Positions 62,726-64,000 of a DNA stretch of 64,000 bases are shown here, one piece after another; the first letter of the stretch is position 1; every line of letters begins with the position of its first letter. The stretch is taken from assembly GCF_003049685.1 (NCBI RefSeq), contig NZ_PYSY02000003.1, positions 248,001 to 312,000 on the forward strand, read 5' to 3'. Below the pieces are notes generated by a model, which did not search any database, was not told the DNA's origin, and saw only the letters and a list, made by a program, of their open reading frames with translations. The stretch comes from Brucella pituitosa. Lineage in GTDB: Bacteria; Pseudomonadota; Alphaproteobacteria; Rhizobiales; Rhizobiaceae. Made by a program: the position numbers and the translations under genes.

Positions 62726-62804
62726 CGTTATAAGTTCTTGCCAAAAACCTTATAGCCAATCTTACCGTTAGCAGCGTTATAAGTTTCTGCCAAAACCTTA
62801 TAAC
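62726..62804. repeat. two direct copies of a palindromic operator-like repeat
   Basis: CGTTATAAGTTcTTGCCAAAA and CGTTATAAGTTTcTGCCAAAA, each followed by CCTTATA, begin at 62726 and 62775, 49 bp apart. Each copy is itself an inverted repeat (TATAAG...CTTATA). The pair lies upstream of the nucleotidyltransferase gene and is the likely operator. Confidence 0.7.
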
Positions 62805-63114
62805 AAGTTGACCGCGAATAAAAGCCTAGGAACGGGCGCAAGATATGGAGCTTGCCTGTACCAGGGCCGTCACAGGCAAAACAGGCTAGAGGGCGGGAGC
62901 CGACCATTACCCCTCCAGTCGCAAATCACAAGCCCGCCTGAAAACCCAGGCGAGATTTTATGCATTTGGGGCTGGCGGCGTTACATCCTGACGGCAGCTG
63001 GTTCAATTCAGAGCAAAAAAGCCGAATGGCCGCCTCGGACGTTATTCCAGACGTCAGAATTGAAAGAGCATGGATTCTTGACTGGAAATCAAGGCGGTCG
63101 ATGACTGCTGTGCT
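62805..63114. other. gap between the nucleotidyltransferase operator and the ggt gene
   Basis: About 310 bp with one 98-codon frame on the plus strand that has no ribosome site or family look. No terminator or repeat was seen. It may be the right edge of the defence island. Confidence 0.4.
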
Positions 63115-64000
63115 CTAATAACCTACGGCAGCACCAGCGACGGCACGGCTGTCGATAGCGCCATAATATCGGTTGTCGCCGCCCTTTTCGATCGTTGCCA
63201 TATCCTTGCCGCCGACAAGAATGCCAGCTGCCTCGCCCCAGACCGGCCAGTCAGCGTCTTCTCCGACCGTATAGCCCATGCCGGTCAGCAACCGGATCGT
63301 ATCCGGCGAAAGCGCGTTCGCTTCCATATAGACCCGATCCGGTAGCCACTGGTGATGGATGCGCGGGGCATCGATAGCCTCCTGAATGTCCATGCCGTGA
63401 TCGATGACATTCATGATCGCCTCAAGCGTGATCGTGATGATGCGCGAACCGCCGGGGCTGCCGATCACCATGAACGGCTTGCCATCCTTCGATACGATAG
63501 TCGGACTCATTGAGGACAACGGTGACTTGCGCGGTTCGATGGCATTGGCTTCACCTTGTATGAGACCATAGAGATTGGCCACGCCCGGCTTGATGGTGAA
63601 GTCGTCCATCTCGTTGTTGAGGAGAATTCCGGTGCCCTCAGCCACCTTGGCCGTGCCGAACGATCCGTTCAGCGTATAGGTCACAGCGACAGCATTGCCG
63701 TCATTATCCACGATGGAATAATGCGTGGTTTCGTTGGACTCCTTGAATTCAGCGGGCTTCAGCGCTTCGCTGACACCAGCGCGATAAGGGTCGATACGAC
63801 TGCGAATTTCTGCAGCATAGGCCTTGCTGGTGAGCTTCTCGATTGGATTGTCAACGAAATCAGGGTCGCCCAATGCCGTGTTGCGGTCCACATAGGCATG
63901 GCGCATCGCTTCCACCATCAAACGCGTGGTTTCTGCCGAACCATAGCCCAGATAGGAAATCGGGTAACCTTCAAGCACGTTCAGGATTTCACAGATGATA
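63115..64000 (-). CDS. ggt: gamma-glutamyltransferase, C-terminal part
   Basis: The C-terminal 295 or so residues of a gamma-glutamyltransferase; the frame continues past the window end (IICEILNVLEGYPISY). The N-terminal nucleophile is the first Thr of ETTHYSIVDNDGNAVAVTYT, where the proenzyme is cleaved to expose the small subunit. Then come LNGSFGTAKVAEGTG, LNNEMDDFTIKPG and SMSPTIVSKDGKPFMVIGSPGG, with the GSPGG oxyanion loop typical of the family. The enzyme transfers or hydrolyses gamma-glutamyl bonds, such as glutathione, in the periplasm. It is normal chromosomal-type metabolism at the window's right edge. Confidence 0.93.
   Translation of the reverse strand, partial: IICEILNVLEGYPISYLGYGSAETTRLMVEAMRHAYVDRNTALGDPDFVDNPIEKLTSKAYAAEIRSRIDPYRAGVSEALKPAEFKESNETTHYSIVDNDGNAVAVTYTLNGSFGTAKVAEGTGILLNNEMDDFTIKPGVANLYGLIQGEANAIEPRKSPLSSMSPTIVSKDGKPFMVIGSPGGSRIITITLEAIMNVIDHGMDIQEAIDAPRIHHQWLPDRVYMEANALSPDTIRLLTGMGYTVGEDADWPVWGEAAGILVGGKDMATIEKGGDNRYYGAIDSRAVAGAAVGY

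Noticed and set aside
62808..63104. 98-codon plus-strand frame
   Set aside because: No ribosome site, no domain, and composition unlike neighbouring genes.
1..64000. CRISPR arrays
   Set aside because: No regularly spaced repeats of the right size were seen; the only phased repeats are the short regulatory ones listed.

Overview
The window looks like part of a secondary replicon (chromid or large plasmid) of an alphaproteobacterium of the Rhizobiales, most likely the Brucella/Ochrobactrum group. The grounds are a repABC replication cassette, three SyrB-like proteins, an RHE_PE00001/DUF1612-type protein, palindromic repeats of the kind scattered through these genomes, and an alphaproteobacterial LexA box at dinB. 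The genus is an inference from gene content; no marker gene or rRNA is present.

Layout. 1-4.9 kb: a cut-off NTF2-like gene, a MmyB-type regulator, a small membrane protein, a truncated EamA transporter, a leucine-rich-repeat protein and the regulator RtcR. 5.0-8.7 kb: an RNA-repair operon with a sigma-54-type promoter, a Ro60/TROVE protein, three tandem Y-RNA-like noncoding RNAs that imitate parts of tRNA in permuted order, and an RtcB ligase. 8.8-9.7 kb: a dead IS6-family element holding a nested palindromic repeat. 9.7-21.3 kb: two large autotransporters with related beta-barrels on either side of a two-component system, which has a 10-bp-phased repeat array in front of it. 21.6-26.7 kb: a sulfonate-type ABC transporter with an AprAB-like flavoprotein and ferredoxin pair. 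27-30.6 kb: decayed insertion sequences and non-coding DNA. 30.8-34.5 kb: repABC with its antisense RNA. 34.5-38.4 kb: insertion-sequence wreckage and three SyrB-like proteins with the same C-terminal coiled coil. 38.4-44.0 kb: an operon of polar amino-acid-type ABC transporter, SDR dehydrogenase, GntR regulator and RraA-like protein. 44.2-46.2 kb: a ParDE toxin-antitoxin pair and a DUF1612 protein.

46.5-62.7 kb reads as a defence island. It carries a Mrr-like nuclease, a PRTase-CE-type protein and a retron reverse transcriptase with a recognisable msr-msd-like RNA just before it. These are followed by a PD-(D/E)xK-like protein, an Abi-like gene broken by an in-frame TGA, a HEPN-like protein, an operon of a small unknown protein, a QueC-like PP-loop protein, an XRE-ImmA/IrrE protein and a PIN-like protein, then an HNH-like protein, DUF1353 and DUF3800 proteins, DinB and a GSU2403-type nucleotidyltransferase. 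The window closes inside a gamma-glutamyltransferase gene.

The two strongest leads are the Y-RNA trio in the rtc operon and the nuclease-PRTase-retron cassette. The QueC/ImmA/PIN operon with its interleaved operator comes next. All functions are read from sequence motifs; no search was run.
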